Source of the DNA: Chryseobacterium indologenes
GTDB taxonomy: Bacteria > Bacteroidota > Bacteroidia > Flavobacteriales > Weeksellaceae
Length of the DNA: 64,000 nucleotides
Direction: 5' to 3'
NCBI RefSeq assembly: GCF_018362995.1
Contig: NZ_CP074372.1
Coordinates: 3,658,001-3,722,000, forward strand
The position numbers and the translations under genes are program-made. Each line of letters begins with the position of its first letter. Within the stretch, counting starts at the first letter, position 1. Of the stretch, positions 16,034 through 24,574 are shown piece by piece. Below the pieces are notes generated by a model. It had not been told where the DNA came from, did not search any database, and saw nothing but the letters and a program-made list of their open reading frames with translations.

Positions 16034-18079
16034 TTATGAATTATCATTTATTTTCAACAGAAATGCATATTCTAATGCGTCTTCTTTCAGAGATTCAAAT
16101 CTTCCGCTTGCTCCTCCGTGTCCGGAACTCATGTCGGTTTTAAAGACTAAAATATTATTGTCTGTCTTTAGTTCTCTAAGTTTTGCCGTCCATTTGGCAG
16201 GTTCCCAATACTGCACCTGTGAATCGTGGAATCCTGTAGTGATCAGCATATGGGGATAATCTTTAGCTTCTACATTATCATATGGAGAATAGTCTTTCAT
16301 ATAATGGTAGTATTCTTCATCATTTGGATTTCCCCATTCATCATATTCTCCGGTAGTTAAAGGAATCGTATCATCCAGCATTGTGGAAACAACGTCTACG
16401 AAAGGAACCTGTGCTACAATTCCGTTGAATAACTGAGGTTCGTAATTGACCACAGCACCTACCAACAGACCTCCGGCACTTCCTCCCATCGCGTACATAT
16501 GTCTCGATGAAGTATAATTTTCTTTGATTAAATGTTTCCCTGCATCTATAAAATCAAAGAATGTATTTTTCTTGAATAACATTTTTCCATCTTCATACCA
16601 TTCCCTTCCCAGGTATTCACCACCACGGATGTGAGCAATAGCATAAATAAAGCCTCTGTCCAGAATAGATAATCTTACATTGGAAAAGCTGGCGTCAACC
16701 GTATGTCCATAACTTCCATATCCATACAGAAGAAGTGGAGTATCAGCCGATTTTTTGGTGTTTTTATGATATACTAATGAAATAGGAACTTTTGTTTTTC
16801 CATCTCTGGAGTCTGCCCATATTCTTTCTGAAATATAATTTTCAGGAACAAATTTTCCACCCAATACTTCCTGTTGTTTCAGGAGCTTTGTGGTTTTGTC
16901 TTTCATATTATATTCGTAAGTGGAACTAGGTTGTGTGAGAGAGGTATAACCGTAACGTAAAATTTCTGTATCAAATTCCAGATTAATTCCGATATAAGCT
17001 GTATAAGTAGGATCGAAGAATGGTAAATAATAAGATTCCTGCGTCTTCTCATCAATAATTTTGATCTGAAGCAATCCTCTTTCTCTTTCCTCAAGAACCA
17101 GATAATCTTTGAAAATTTCAAAGCCCTCTAACAAAACTTCCGCACGGTGTGGAATGACATCTACCCAGTTTTCCATACTGCAGTTGTCAATCTTTGTTTT
17201 TACAATTTTAAAGTTGATGGCATCATCAGCATTGGTAATGATGTAGAATTCATCTTCGTAATGCTCTACTGAATATTCAAGATCGTCTATTCTTGGCTGT
17301 ATTACTGTCCATTCCGCAAATACATTGTCAGAAGGGATAAAACGGTGTTCATCAGAAATAGTGCTTGAACTTGCAATGAAAATATATTGTAAAGATTTTG
17401 TCTTAAATACGTTCACGTCAAAAGTGTCATCCTTTTCATGAAAGATAAGTGCGTCTTCTGAGGAATCAGTTCCTAATTGATGTCTGTATACCTGAAATGC
17501 ACGGAGACTCTTGTCTTTTCTAATGTAAAAAACATGCTGGTTGTCATTTGCCCAAACTGCTTTTCCTGTTGTATTTGGAATAGTGTCCGGTAAAATTTCT
17601 CCTGTCTTTAAATTTTTGAAGTTAAGCGTATAAATTCTTCTTCCTACGTCATCAGAAGAGAAAGAAGCCAGTTCATTACCAGGGCTCACGGCTACACTTC
17701 CTACTTCAAAAAATTCTTTGCCTTCCGCCAGAATATTAACATCAAGTACAATTTCCTCCTCGTTGTCAAGGCTTTTGTGCTTTCTGCAGAAAATAGGATA
17801 TTCCTTACCTTCTTCATAACGTACAATATACCAGTATTCGTTAAAGAAATAAGGCAGAGATTCATCATCCTTTTTATAACGGGCTTTCATCTCTTCAAAA
17901 AGCTCTTCCTGAAGAGCTTCTGTATCTTTCATGATGAATTCTTCGTAGGCATTTTCTTCTTCAATATATTTGATGACTTCAGGGTTTTCCCTTTCATTCA
18001 GCCAAAAGTAATTATCAATCCTTTTATCGCCGTGGGTTTCTAATATTTTTTCTATTTTTTTTGCCTGTGGAGCTTTCAT
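16034..18079 (-). CDS. ptrB: S9 family oligopeptidase B (protease II)
   Basis: 681 aa. An N-terminal seven-bladed propeller (about 70-400) is followed by an alpha/beta hydrolase peptidase domain. The catalytic triad is Ser534 (MGGSAGG), Asp619 (GFHDSQVQY) and His654 (SSGHGG). GYGSYG and HIRGGEYLGREWYEDG are oligopeptidase B marks. It cleaves short peptides after basic residues. No signal peptide is present, so it is cytoplasmic or periplasmic by another route. It is the first gene of a minus-strand group with the four-helix-bundle gene. Confidence 0.93.
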   Translation of the reverse strand: MKAPQAKKIEKILETHGDKRIDNYFWLNERENPEVIKYIEEENAYEEFIMKDTEALQEELFEEMKARYKKDDESLPYFFNEYWYIVRYEEGKEYPIFCRKHKSLDNEEEIVLDVNILAEGKEFFEVGSVAVSPGNELASFSSDDVGRRIYTLNFKNLKTGEILPDTIPNTTGKAVWANDNQHVFYIRKDKSLRAFQVYRHQLGTDSSEDALIFHEKDDTFDVNVFKTKSLQYIFIASSSTISDEHRFIPSDNVFAEWTVIQPRIDDLEYSVEHYEDEFYIITNADDAINFKIVKTKIDNCSMENWVDVIPHRAEVLLEGFEIFKDYLVLEERERGLLQIKIIDEKTQESYYLPFFDPTYTAYIGINLEFDTEILRYGYTSLTQPSSTYEYNMKDKTTKLLKQQEVLGGKFVPENYISERIWADSRDGKTKVPISLVYHKNTKKSADTPLLLYGYGSYGHTVDASFSNVRLSILDRGFIYAIAHIRGGEYLGREWYEDGKMLFKKNTFFDFIDAGKHLIKENYTSSRHMYAMGGSAGGLLVGAVVNYEPQLFNGIVAQVPFVDVVSTMLDDTIPLTTGEYDEWGNPNDEEYYHYMKDYSPYDNVEAKDYPHMLITTGFHDSQVQYWEPAKWTAKLRELKTDNNILVFKTDMSSGHGGASGRFESLKEDALEYAFLLKINDNS

Positions 18080-18190
18080 CCGGATATTTTGATTTTTTAT
18101 TGAACAGAGTTTGTCTTTATACTTTCTTTCTGAAAGTAAGCAATTTATGCAGACGTCTCATTCAATGTTAATTTTCGTTCAAATTTAGGT

Positions 18191-18226
18191 AAAAAAAAAC
18201 CATCTTTCCTTTATTGAAAAGATGGT
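18191..18226 (-). terminator. Terminator after hemD
   Basis: Arms ACCATCTTT (18199-18207) and AAAGATGGT (18218-18226). A run of nine A on the plus strand (18191-18199) becomes the U-run of a minus-strand transcript. It ends the DUF4271-hemD unit. Confidence 0.85.
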
Positions 18227-18250
18227 TGATGGTATTTTTATAATTAAAGA

Positions 18251-19000
18251 CTATTTATGAAGTGCTTTAATATACTTTTCAAGGGCCATTGTCATGGAAG
18301 GAGTCTCCTTCGTAGGTGCCATTAAATCTACTTTTAATCCAGCTTCTTCCGCAGCAGCCAGCGTCGTGTTTCCGAAAACTCCGATTTTGGTTTCATCCTG
18401 CTTGAAGTCAGGGAAATTTTGTTGTAGAGATTTGATTCCCTGCGGACTGAAGAAGATCAACATGTCATAATCTTTAATGTTGATATCGGTAAGGTCGCTG
18501 CATACCGTACGGTACATGATTGCTCTTGTCCAGTCTGCATTAGATGCATCCATGGTTTTCACAATATCCGGGCTTAAAACATCTGAAGATGGCAGCAGAT
18601 ATTTTTCAGTTGGGAATTTTTTGAAAAGAGGAAGCAGGTCTGAGAAATTTTTCTCCCCAAAGCTGATTTTTCTTTTTCTGTACACAATATGCTTTTGAAG
18701 GTAGTTGGCAATTGCTTCCGACTGGCAGATATATCTCATTGTATCCGGAACGGCAAAACGAAGTTCTTCCGCAAGTCTGAAGTAATGGTCAATCGCATTT
18801 TTACTGGTAAAAATAATACCGGTATACTGCGTCAGATCTATTTTCTGTGTTCTGAGCTCTTTATTGTCAACCCCTTCGACGTGGATAAATGGACGGAAAT
18901 CAATCTTTATTTTTTCCTTCTTCGCTATATCCAAATATGGAGAAGACTCACTAGGCGCTGGTTGAGAAACCAATATAGACTTTATTCTCATCATTGACAT
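18251..19000 (-). CDS. hemD: Uroporphyrinogen-III synthase
   Basis: 249 aa, cyclises hydroxymethylbilane in haem synthesis. The two-domain HemD fold is recognisable from IIFTSKNAIDHYF in domain 1, YRTVCSDLTD, and MLIFFSPQGIKSLQQNF with IGVFGNTTLAAAEEAGL in domain 2. HemD is poorly conserved, so the call rests on these segments and on linkage to DUF4271, a usual Bacteroidota arrangement. A start three codons later (MRIKSILVSQP) is equally possible. Confidence 0.85.
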   Translation of the reverse strand: MSMMRIKSILVSQPAPSESSPYLDIAKKEKIKIDFRPFIHVEGVDNKELRTQKIDLTQYTGIIFTSKNAIDHYFRLAEELRFAVPDTMRYICQSEAIANYLQKHIVYRKRKISFGEKNFSDLLPLFKKFPTEKYLLPSSDVLSPDIVKTMDASNADWTRAIMYRTVCSDLTDINIKDYDMLIFFSPQGIKSLQQNFPDFKQDETKIGVFGNTTLAAAEEAGLKVDLMAPTKETPSMTMALEKYIKALHK

Positions 19001-19003
19001 TTA

Positions 19004-19672
19004 TTAAAAAAATAACAACTTCCAAAGCAATAATAATGGTGCGATTTGGAGGGTGCAAATATACAAAAATTTATAATACCATTTTTCGGGAAGAATCTTG
19101 TTCTTGTGAAATAAATAGAAAAAAACTTTGAAAATGAATACAAAAGAAAAGAAACACAAATAATACAAGAACATTTTATTTCTGTCGATAGGGAAGTAAT
19201 AATGGGCTACACAAAGAATTATTAACAAAAATGTAAGGATAAAATAAAATTTTGTGGAGGTAAAATAAAAAATAGTCCATTTTTTTCCGTCCCCTATACT
19301 TTGATAAAATAAAAAACCAAATGTTGATTTTATTAAATAAAAAAACAGCACAGCCAGCAAAGTATACCCAAATTTATTAAGCTGATACCCAAAAAGCTGA
19401 AGATCGGCAATATATTTCGGTACAACAGGAATATATTGCGAGATCAGAACAGATAAAGTGAGGGTTGTCACACAGGAAGTAATGATCCAGCTGGGAAGGT
19501 TGTTGCTGGCATCAAAATACTTTTGAAGCAGAAAATCCCTGAGACTGGCATCCCTTTCTATGACGTTCATCATAAAAACATATAAAAATATACAGCCCAC
19601 GAGGATAAAGATTACCCAGTCATTATTCTCAGGTATTCTTACGTGATTGATGAAGTGTTGTGATGATGGCAA
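19004..19672 (-). CDS. DUF4271 integral membrane protein
   Basis: 222 aa with about six hydrophobic helices (near 20-38, 60-78, 100-118, 131-155, 165-185, 198-218). Conserved elements include RDASLRDFL in the first loop and YKFLYICTLQIAPLLLLWK at the end. Its stop is 3 bp before hemD. The family has no established function; linkage to hemD suggests a membrane role near tetrapyrrole metabolism, but this is inference. Confidence 0.85.
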   Translation of the reverse strand: MPSSQHFINHVRIPENNDWVIFILVGCIFLYVFMMNVIERDASLRDFLLQKYFDASNNLPSWIITSCVTTLTLSVLISQYIPVVPKYIADLQLFGYQLNKFGYTLLAVLFFYLIKSTFGFLFYQSIGDGKKWTIFYFTSTKFYFILTFLLIILCVAHYYFPIDRNKMFLYYLCFFSFVFIFKVFFYLFHKNKILPEKWYYKFLYICTLQIAPLLLLWKLLFF

Positions 19673-19897
19673 AATTTAAGCTTTTATTATTTATTATTTA
19701 ACTTCTGATAGCATAATCCGGCACAGATTTTCCTGTCACCTGTTTCATGTATCCGCAGTTAAAATATTTGCTCTAATCGATTTTACGTATTGTCCAGATC
19801 TGTTGAATAAAAGTTTCTGTCTCATCCGCTTAATCCCCGAGAAATATTTTTGCAAAATTATAGATTATTTTGTATAAAATAAAAAGGTTAAATAAAC

Positions 19898-19905
19898 TAT
19901 CTTTG
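19898..19905 (+). promoter_or_regulatory. -7 promoter element for polyprenol-phosphate mannose synthase
   Basis: TATCTTTG matches TAnnTTTG and ends 9 bp before the ATG at 19915. It argues against an upstream start at 19870 and suggests a near-leaderless mRNA. A TTTG at 19869-19872 is a possible but distant -33 element. Confidence 0.6.
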
Positions 19906-19914
19906 CAAACTGAA

Positions 19915-20631
19915 ATGAAAAAACTCGTCATTATCCCCACATACAACGAAAAGGAAAATATTGAAAATATTATTTCCGCGGTTTTTGCATTGGAGGACGA
20001 CTTTCATATCTTAGTTGTGGACGATACTTCCCCGGATGGAACAGCAGAGGTTGTAAAAGAACTGCAGAAGAAACATCCGCACTATTTACATCTGTCAATA
20101 AGACATGTGAAAGACGGGTTGGGAAAGGCATATATTCATGGATTTAAATGGGCTATCGAGAATAAATACGATTATATTTTTGAGATGGATGCCGATTTTT
20201 CCCATAATCCTAACGACCTGCCGAAGCTGTTTGAAGCATGTATGAATGCTGATATGGCCATCGGTTCCCGATACTCAAAAGGAGTGAATGTGGTGAACTG
20301 GCCCATGGGAAGAGTACTGCTTTCTTATTTTGCATCAAAATACGTAAGATTTGTATTAGGTCTTCCGATTCATGATACTACAGCAGGATTTGTCTGTTTT
20401 TCAAGAAAAGTGCTGGAAGAAATAGGATTGGATAATGTAAGATTGAAAGGCTATGGGTTTCAGATAGAAATGAAATTCAGAGCATTCAAAAAAGGCTTCA
20501 GAATTGTGGAAGTTCCTATTATATTTACCAACAGAATTTTAGGAGAAAGCAAAATGAACGGTGGAATTATTCATGAAGCGGTTTTTGGAGTACTAAACTT
20601 AAAGTGGAAATCAATCATCAATAGACTATGA
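19915..20631 (+). CDS. Polyprenol monophosphomannose synthase (GT2)
   Basis: 238 aa from ATG 19915 (MKKLVIIPTYNE), the start used across the family; an ATG 45 bp upstream overlaps the promoter. GT2 glycosyltransferase marks are PTYNEKENI, VVDDTSPDGT, EMDADFSHNP (metal-binding DxD) and GSRYSKGVNVVNW. It transfers mannose from GDP-mannose to polyprenyl phosphate on the inner face of the membrane, feeding protein or glycan mannosylation. Its stop codon overlaps the start of a 27-codon ORF (ATGA). Confidence 0.92.
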   Translation: MKKLVIIPTYNEKENIENIISAVFALEDDFHILVVDDTSPDGTAEVVKELQKKHPHYLHLSIRHVKDGLGKAYIHGFKWAIENKYDYIFEMDADFSHNPNDLPKLFEACMNADMAIGSRYSKGVNVVNWPMGRVLLSYFASKYVRFVLGLPIHDTTAGFVCFSRKVLEEIGLDNVRLKGYGFQIEMKFRAFKKGFRIVEVPIIFTNRILGESKMNGGIIHEAVFGVLNLKWKSIINRL

Positions 20632-20711
20632 GACAAAGCATAAACATTTTTCTGACAGAAGAAGTATATGTGAAGTTCCATAAGATCATAAAAAATAAAA
20701 AAATTAACTGA
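20628..20711 (+). CDS. Putative 27-aa ORF bridging two genes
   Basis: The ATG at 20628 overlaps the stop of the mannose synthase gene as ATGA, and its own TGA at 20709-20711 overlaps the ATG of the DUF4296 lipoprotein as TGATG. It encodes 27 residues starting MRQSINIFLTEEVYVKFHK. The double overlap suggests translational coupling through the gap. It may be a real small peptide, a coupling device or the remnant of a lost gene: in other flavobacteria I recall a dihydroorotase gene at this place, but this peptide does not resemble one. Confidence 0.35.
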   Translation: MRQSINIFLTEEVYVKFHKIIKNKKIN

Positions 20712-21079
20712 TGAAAAAGCTGATCTTTATTTTCGTTTTGCTGGGCATGTTTTCGTGCAGCGATTATATCGATAAGCCTAAAAATCTGATCGATAAAGAT
20801 GTGATGGCAGAAATCATTGCAGATCTTGCTATTAATGATCAGGCGATCTTTGTATATCCTGACAAAAATATGGAGGCCGGTACAAGAGCTGTCCTGAAGT
20901 CGCATAAAGTGAAATCTGAAGACTTTGTAGAAAGTTTCAAATACTATGTGATCAAAGAAGAAATGGATGGGATTACCAATGATGCACAGCAAATACTGTT
21001 GAAAAAAGATCCCAAAGCAGATAAATACATAAAGGATAAACTGAAACAGAACGCTGTTGTACCCCCTTTGGTGAGATAA
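20711..21079 (+). CDS. DUF4296 lipoprotein
   Basis: 122 aa; signal peptide with lipobox MFSC (lipidated Cys16). The mature domain is the Bacteroidota DUF4296 family: VMAEIIADLAINDQA and the C-terminal helices are recognisable. Function unknown. It lies downstream of polyprenol-phosphate mannose synthase as in many flavobacteria. Confidence 0.85.
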   Translation: MKKLIFIFVLLGMFSCSDYIDKPKNLIDKDVMAEIIADLAINDQAIFVYPDKNMEAGTRAVLKSHKVKSEDFVESFKYYVIKEEMDGITNDAQQILLKKDPKADKYIKDKLKQNAVVPPLVR

Positions 21080-21143
21080 TGCAGACAAAGTTTCTAACCT
21101 GTAAGAAATCACTGATAACAAGGTGAATTAAAAAAGTAGAAAG

Positions 21144-22274
21144 ATGAAATTTTTTAATATAGAAAAAACCTCTGAAGGAAAAGCAAGAGCAGGGGAGATT
21201 ACCACAGATCACGGGAAGATTCAAACTCCTATTTTTATGCCTGTGGGAACTGTGGCAAGTGTAAAAACAGTTCATCAGAGAGAATTAAAAGAAGACATTA
21301 AAGCTCAGATTATTCTGGGGAATACTTACCATCTTTACCTTCGTCCGGGTATGGAGACAATGCAGGATGCAGGTGGTTTACATAAATTCATGAACTGGGA
21401 CCTTCCTATTCTTACCGATTCAGGAGGTTTTCAGGTGTTTTCACTGGCGAGTAACAGAAAAATGACAGAAGAAGGAGCGAGATTTAAATCTCACATCGAC
21501 GGAAGTTATCACATGTTCTCTCCGGAAAGATCAATGGAGATTCAAAGACAGATCGGAGCCGATATTTTCATGGCTTTTGACGAATGTACTCCTTATCCTT
21601 GCGATTATAACCAGGCAAAATCATCTATGGAGCTTACGCACCGTTGGCTGAAAAGATGTATTGAATGGACGAATGATAATCCTGAATTGTATGGGTATAA
21701 ACAAAGACTTTTCCCAATTGTTCAGGGCTCTACTTATTCTGACCTCAGAAAAATTTCTGCAGAAGTTATTTCTGAAGCAGGTGCCGAAGGAAACGCCATC
21801 GGTGGACTTTCCGTTGGAGAGCCTGAAGAAGAAATGTACAGAATTACAGATGAAGTGACAGATATCCTTCCAAAAGAAAAACCAAGATATCTGATGGGAG
21901 TGGGAACTCCATGGAATATCCTTGAATCTATCGGATTAGGAATTGATATGATGGATTGTGTAATGCCAACAAGAAATGCAAGAAATGCAATGCTTTTCAC
22001 ATGGCAGGGGGTGATGAACCTTAAAAATGAAAAATGGAAGCGTGACTTTTCGCCTTTGGATGAATTTGGAACCAGTTTTGTAGATCGTGAATATTCAAAA
22101 GCGTATCTTCGCCACCTGTTTGTATCTAAAGAGTATCTGGCAAAACAGATTGCTTCGATTCATAATCTTGCATTCTATCTGGATCTGGTGAAAGTAGCCA
22201 GAGAACATATTATTGCCGGAGATTTCTACGAATGGAAAAACTCCATAGTGCCGGTTCTTAGACAAAGATTATAA
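21144..22274 (+). CDS. tgt: tRNA-guanine transglycosylase (Tgt), form without zinc cysteines
   Basis: 376 aa TIM-barrel enzyme that exchanges G34 for a queuosine precursor in GUN tRNAs. Asp92 (TDSGGFQVFS) and nucleophile Asp271 (MDCVMPTR) are present, as are GGLSVGEP and MGVGTP. The usual CxCxxC...H zinc motif near the C-terminus is absent: the matching region (about 300-325) reads DFSPLDEFGTSFVD then SKAYLRHL, with no Cys. I recall this pattern in other Bacteroidota Tgt proteins. It precedes lptG by 6 bp. Confidence 0.93.
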   Translation: MKFFNIEKTSEGKARAGEITTDHGKIQTPIFMPVGTVASVKTVHQRELKEDIKAQIILGNTYHLYLRPGMETMQDAGGLHKFMNWDLPILTDSGGFQVFSLASNRKMTEEGARFKSHIDGSYHMFSPERSMEIQRQIGADIFMAFDECTPYPCDYNQAKSSMELTHRWLKRCIEWTNDNPELYGYKQRLFPIVQGSTYSDLRKISAEVISEAGAEGNAIGGLSVGEPEEEMYRITDEVTDILPKEKPRYLMGVGTPWNILESIGLGIDMMDCVMPTRNARNAMLFTWQGVMNLKNEKWKRDFSPLDEFGTSFVDREYSKAYLRHLFVSKEYLAKQIASIHNLAFYLDLVKVAREHIIAGDFYEWKNSIVPVLRQRL

Positions 22275-22280
22275 GAGATT

Positions 22281-23393
22281 ATGCTTAAAATTGTAGACAG
22301 ATATATCATTAAAAAATACCTTGGAACTTTCAGTTTCATGCTGGTGTTATTGTCTATAGTCGTATTGGTAATTGATGTTCAGCAAAAGATTCCAAGGATA
22401 GAAAATGCCAAGGCCATTGATCCGAAGCTGGATCTGATGTATTTTCTGGTACATTTTTATCCCTTCTGGATTATTAATCTTGTGGTGACTTTCCTTTCCA
22501 TTCTGGTATTTATTTCGGTGATTTATTTTACCTCCAGGATGGCAAATAATACTGAAATTGTAGCCATTATCAGTAGTGGAGCCAGTTTTTACAGGTTTTC
22601 AAAACCCTATTTGGTAACTTCCATTTTTATTGGTTTGATAGCCCTTGTGGTATATCATATGGTTCTTCCATGGGCGAATATCAAGAAAAATGAGCTGGAG
22701 GCTTATACCTATAATGCCGCCAATAAAGAAAAGATTTTAGGAACTGCTCCAGCCTCTTCACAGCTGAGCAAAACAGAATATATCTTCGTTGATTCCTGGA
22801 ATAAAAGAGAAAAAAGAGGATCAAGTTTCGTTTATCAGAAATATGATAAAGACAGAAAAATGACCTATGAGCTGAAAGCAAGTGAAGTGTATTGGGATAA
22901 AGCCAAAAAGCAGTTTGTTCTCAATAATTATCTGGAAAAAACAATTAATAAAGACAACACCGAAAAACTCGGCAACGGAATAGAATTAAGGAAAAACTAC
23001 GGGCATTCTCCGGAAGAACTTTTCCCTAATGAACTTTTGGGCCAAAATAAAACAACACCTGAGCTTCTGAAATTCATTGAAAGAGAAAAGGCAAGAGGAA
23101 ACAGTAACCTGAACTCTTATCTGAATGAGCTTCATCAAAGAACGTCAATGCCTGTTTCTATCATTATTCTGACATTCCTGGCACTTTCTCTGTCATCACA
23201 AAAGAAAAGAGGAGGATTGGGGATCAACCTGGCAATAGGGATCTCATTGGCCTTTATCTTCGTGTTTTCTTTTGAAGCCTTGAAAGTAGTTTCAGAAAAT
23301 AAAAGTTTGTCTCCTGCTGTAGCCATGTGGCTGCCAAACATGGTGTTTTTACCGCTTACCCTTTATCTGTATATCAAAAGAGCCAATCAGTAA
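22281..23393 (+). CDS. lptG: LptF/LptG family LPS export permease
   Basis: 370 aa. Three N-terminal helices (about 14-36, 57-80, 104-125), a large periplasmic beta-jellyroll (about 130-285) and three C-terminal helices give the YjgP/YjgQ layout. MLKIVDRYIIKKYLGTF is the typical start and LHQRTSMPVSIIILTFLALSLS marks helix 4. It works with LptB to move LPS to the periplasmic bridge. Its stop overlaps the end of birA on the other strand by 7 bp, with no terminator between. Confidence 0.9.
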   Translation: MLKIVDRYIIKKYLGTFSFMLVLLSIVVLVIDVQQKIPRIENAKAIDPKLDLMYFLVHFYPFWIINLVVTFLSILVFISVIYFTSRMANNTEIVAIISSGASFYRFSKPYLVTSIFIGLIALVVYHMVLPWANIKKNELEAYTYNAANKEKILGTAPASSQLSKTEYIFVDSWNKREKRGSSFVYQKYDKDRKMTYELKASEVYWDKAKKQFVLNNYLEKTINKDNTEKLGNGIELRKNYGHSPEELFPNELLGQNKTTPELLKFIEREKARGNSNLNSYLNELHQRTSMPVSIIILTFLALSLSSQKKRGGLGINLAIGISLAFIFVFSFEALKVVSENKSLSPAVAMWLPNMVFLPLTLYLYIKRANQ

Positions 23394-24100
23394 AGCAATT
23401 TTACTTCTTTGTGATAAAAAGAATGCAGTCCGTCTTCCAGTTCGATCCAGAGTTCGCCCTTTTCGTCTGCATTTCGGATGATGCCATTTTGGCGCTCTTT
23501 TTCAATTTCAAAGACAGAGATCTGGTCTTTTCTGAAAAGATTGGCGTTGAACCCATCCAGAATTTCCTGGTCAGAAGGAATGTTTTTCAGCTTCTCAGAC
23601 ATATATTCATGAAGGTTTAATGAAACTTCTTCCAGATCGAATGGGATACCTGTCTGCGTCAGGAGTGATCCTGCATTAGATATTTCATCAAATTTGTCCT
23701 GAAGAATATTGATTCCGGCTCCTATGATGAAATAATTATTTTGATTAATTTTTTTCTTTTCTATTAAAATTCCAACGATTTTTTTACCTTTAAGGATAAT
23801 ATCATTTGGCCATTTGATTTTTACCTCTGATTCAGACAATTTGGCAAGGAAATCCCGGATAACCATTGCGGTATAATAATTGAATATAAAGTCAGAGCAC
23901 AAGATGTTCTGAGTATTGACTGCCAGCGTGTAAGCCAGATTTTTTCCGGCAGTTTGAGTCCAGACATTTCCATACTGACCACGACCTTTAGTTTGATTAA
24001 AAGTATGCAGTCCAATAAAATCTGAATTTTCGTAAAGTAAAAACTTTGATATTTCGTCATTAGTAGAAGAACATTCTTTCAGATAGAAGAGTTGGCTCAT
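23387..24100 (-). CDS. birA: Biotin--[acetyl-CoA-carboxylase] ligase
   Basis: 237 aa, catalytic domain only, without an N-terminal DNA-binding domain. KGRGQYGNVWTQTAGKNLAYT is the biotinyl-AMP loop (GRGxxG type), KWPNDIILKGKKIVGILIE the biotin pocket and FIIGAGINI follows. It attaches biotin to acetyl-CoA carboxylase carrier protein. Divergent from rsfS. Confidence 0.92.
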   Translation of the reverse strand: MSQLFYLKECSSTNDEISKFLLYENSDFIGLHTFNQTKGRGQYGNVWTQTAGKNLAYTLAVNTQNILCSDFIFNYYTAMVIRDFLAKLSESEVKIKWPNDIILKGKKIVGILIEKKKINQNNYFIIGAGINILQDKFDEISNAGSLLTQTGIPFDLEEVSLNLHEYMSEKLKNIPSDQEILDGFNANLFRKDQISVFEIEKERQNGIIRNADEKGELWIELEDGLHSFYHKEVKLLY

Positions 24101-24159
24101 TTAAGAAAACTTTAAGACATTAAGAGGGTAAAAGTAAGGTTAAAGTAAAGAAAAAACAA

Positions 24160-24167
24160 TAAATTTG
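24160..24167 (+). promoter_or_regulatory. -7 promoter element for rsfS
   Basis: TAAATTTG matches TAnnTTTG, 20 bp before the rsfS ATG, in the 87-bp divergent gap with birA. It probably drives rsfS and ftsH. Confidence 0.5.
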
Positions 24168-24187
24168 CAGATTATAGTATTTTTTTA

Positions 24188-24553
24188 ATGAATAAAACAG
24201 CAGAAAAACAAGCGTTAATAGATAAAATCGTTGAAGCTATCCAGGATGTAAAAGGAGAAGACATTATGATCTTTGATCTTTCCAACATCGAAAACTCCGT
24301 AGCAGAAACGTTCGTGATATGTAGTGGAAACTCAAATACACAGGTAGCTGCATTGGCAGGAAGTGTTGAGAAAAAAGTAAGAAACGAACTGCAGGACAGA
24401 CCTTGGCATGTAGAAGGTACTGAAAATGCAATGTGGGTATTGGTAGATTACGTTTCAGTGGTGGTTCATATATTTCAGAAGCAGGTACGTGAGTACTATG
24501 ATATAGAAGAGCTTTGGGGTGACGCAGTCATTACCAAAATTGAAAATCAATAA
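24188..24553 (+). CDS. rsfS: Ribosome silencing factor RsfS
   Basis: 121 aa, the RsfS/IojAP family length. Visible marks are VICSGNSNTQVAALAGSVEKKV, WHVEGTENAMWVLVDYVSVVVHIF and a C-terminal REYYDIEELWGDA. It binds ribosomal protein uL14 and blocks subunit joining under starvation. It lies 21 bp ahead of ftsH, probably co-transcribed. Confidence 0.94.
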   Translation: MNKTAEKQALIDKIVEAIQDVKGEDIMIFDLSNIENSVAETFVICSGNSNTQVAALAGSVEKKVRNELQDRPWHVEGTENAMWVLVDYVSVVVHIFQKQVREYYDIEELWGDAVITKIENQ

Positions 24554-24574
24554 TAAAAATTTTAAAAAGTCTAA

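Noticed and set aside
20618..21275. Long antisense frames opposite the DUF4296 and tgt genes
   Set aside because: Cys/His/Phe-rich composition typical of a shadow frame; the plus-strand genes are clear.
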